Source: Alicyclobacillus sp.
GTDB taxonomy: Bacteria; Bacillota; Bacilli; Alicyclobacillales; Alicyclobacillaceae
NCBI GenBank assembly: GCA_023511295.1
Contig: JAIMBT010000027.1
Coordinates: 1 to 53,301, forward strand
Length of the DNA: 53,301 bases
Direction of reading: 5' to 3'
Shown: one piece after another, positions 52,852 to 53,301 of the stretch
Layout of the letters: each line of letters opens with the position of its first letter
How positions within the stretch are numbered: position 1 is the first letter of the stretch
Made by a program: the position numbers and the translations under genes
Notes under the pieces: model-generated
The model's input: only the letters and a program-made list of their open reading frames with translations
What the model was told of the DNA's origin: nothing
The model's database searches: none

Positions 52852-53301
52852 GGGCGGGAAAGCGCCAATCTCGCTGGCCCGCGGGCCCGATAGCGGATCG
52901 CCGTTCCCTTGTGGGCGGCGGAGGTCGCCTCTGCGGCGGGAATAGCGGACGGGCGTTCCCTTGTGTGCCAGGGTGCGGGCGGGAATGTGCGATCTCGCCG
53001 ACCCGCGGGCCCGATAGCGGATCGCCGTTCCCTTGTGGGCGGCGGAGGTCGCCTCTGCGGCGGCAATAGCGGACGGACGTTCCCTTGTTTGCCAGGGTGC
53101 GGGCGGGAATGTGCGATCTCGCCGACCCGCGGGCCCGATAGCGGACCGCCGTTCCCTTGTGGGCGGCGGAGGTCGCCTCTGCGGCGGGAATAGCGGCCGG
53201 ACGTTCCCTTGTTTGCCAGGGTGCGGGCGGGAAAGCGCCAATCTCGCTGGCCCGCGGGCCCGATAGCGGATCGCCGTTCCCTTGTGGGCGGCGGAGGTCG
53301 C
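52852..53301. repeat. Tandem array of about 124-bp GC-rich units, continuing past the window
   Basis: The block GCGGGCCCGATAGCGGA recurs at 52881, 53005, 53129 and 53254 (periods 124, 124, 125). Each unit holds two forms of a shorter motif, ATAGCGGA...CGTTCCCTTGT, spaced 52 and 72 bases apart alternately. Units 1 and 4 share a variant start (AAGCGCCAATC), units 2 and 3 another (ATGTGCGATC). Open frames in both directions across it are Arg/Pro or Gly/Arg-rich repeat artefacts without ribosome sites, so I call no gene. Confidence 0.93.

Noticed and set aside
52582-53241. Minus-strand frame across the terminal repeats giving an Arg/Pro repeat protein
   Set aside because: The frame comes from the tandem DNA repeat; several frames stay open across it, none with a ribosome site.
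52852-53301. CRISPR array
   Set aside because: The sequence between motif copies is itself repeated in each unit, so there are no unique spacers, and no cas genes are near.

Overview
This GC-rich, gene-dense window carries about 47 protein genes, 44 of them on the + strand. The content is that of a spore-former-type Bacillota with high GC: HprK plus a Crh-like protein, the RapZ-GlmR-WhiA-Crh block, FtsEX-CtpA-MinJ, a T-box before leuS, a DinR-type LexA box before uvrB, many GTG/TTG starts and strong AGGAGG ribosome sites. I infer a thermophilic or acidophilic relative of Alicyclobacillus/Kyrpidia; the family assignment is inference from synteny and GC.

Layout. 1-5000: an M20 peptidase, asparaginase, GNAT acetyltransferase and MenC-like racemase, which together match the known D-to-L amino acid salvage route through N-succinyl intermediates. 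4958-6978: NfeD, an SPFH/flotillin protein and a DUF192 protein. 7045-15237: a LuxR-type orphan regulator, a class I cyclic di-GMP riboswitch, and a complete Gram-positive Tad/Flp pilus operon (flp, two TadE/G proteins, cpaB, cpaE, cpaF, tadB, tadC). 15482-22532: division and motility genes (ftsE, ftsX, ctpA, minJ-like, motA, motB) and an APH-type kinase. 22755-29128: uvrB under an SOS promoter and uvrA, separated by a reverse-strand secreted stalk-domain protein. 29143-34281: a PucR-type regulator, an MsmX/UgpC ABC ATPase, hprK, and an M23/G5 cell-wall peptidase with an attenuator-like leader. 34373-36091: argS on the minus strand. 36394-43341: TPR protein, NUDIX, ROK kinase, rapZ, glmR, whiA and crh-like genes. 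43548-48059: small membrane protein, DUF402 protein, metallo-beta-lactamase fold protein, mutY and BI-1. 48137-51809: T-box, leuS and a FadR-type regulator. 51998-52423: an RCK-like orphan domain. 52852-53301: a GC-rich tandem array of about 124-bp units that runs off the window.

How parts work together. Surface attachment (Tad pilus) and flagellar stators lie near each other, and the pilus operon has a cyclic di-GMP sensor in its leader, so a motile-to-attached switch is a reasonable reading. Carbon control is represented twice: hprK makes phospho-Ser46 and the Crh-like protein, which has Ser46 but no His15, is its likely substrate. The glmR-rapZ-whiA block joins carbon state to cell-envelope synthesis. 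DNA repair (uvrA, uvrB, mutY) is scattered, with only uvrB showing a clear LexA site.
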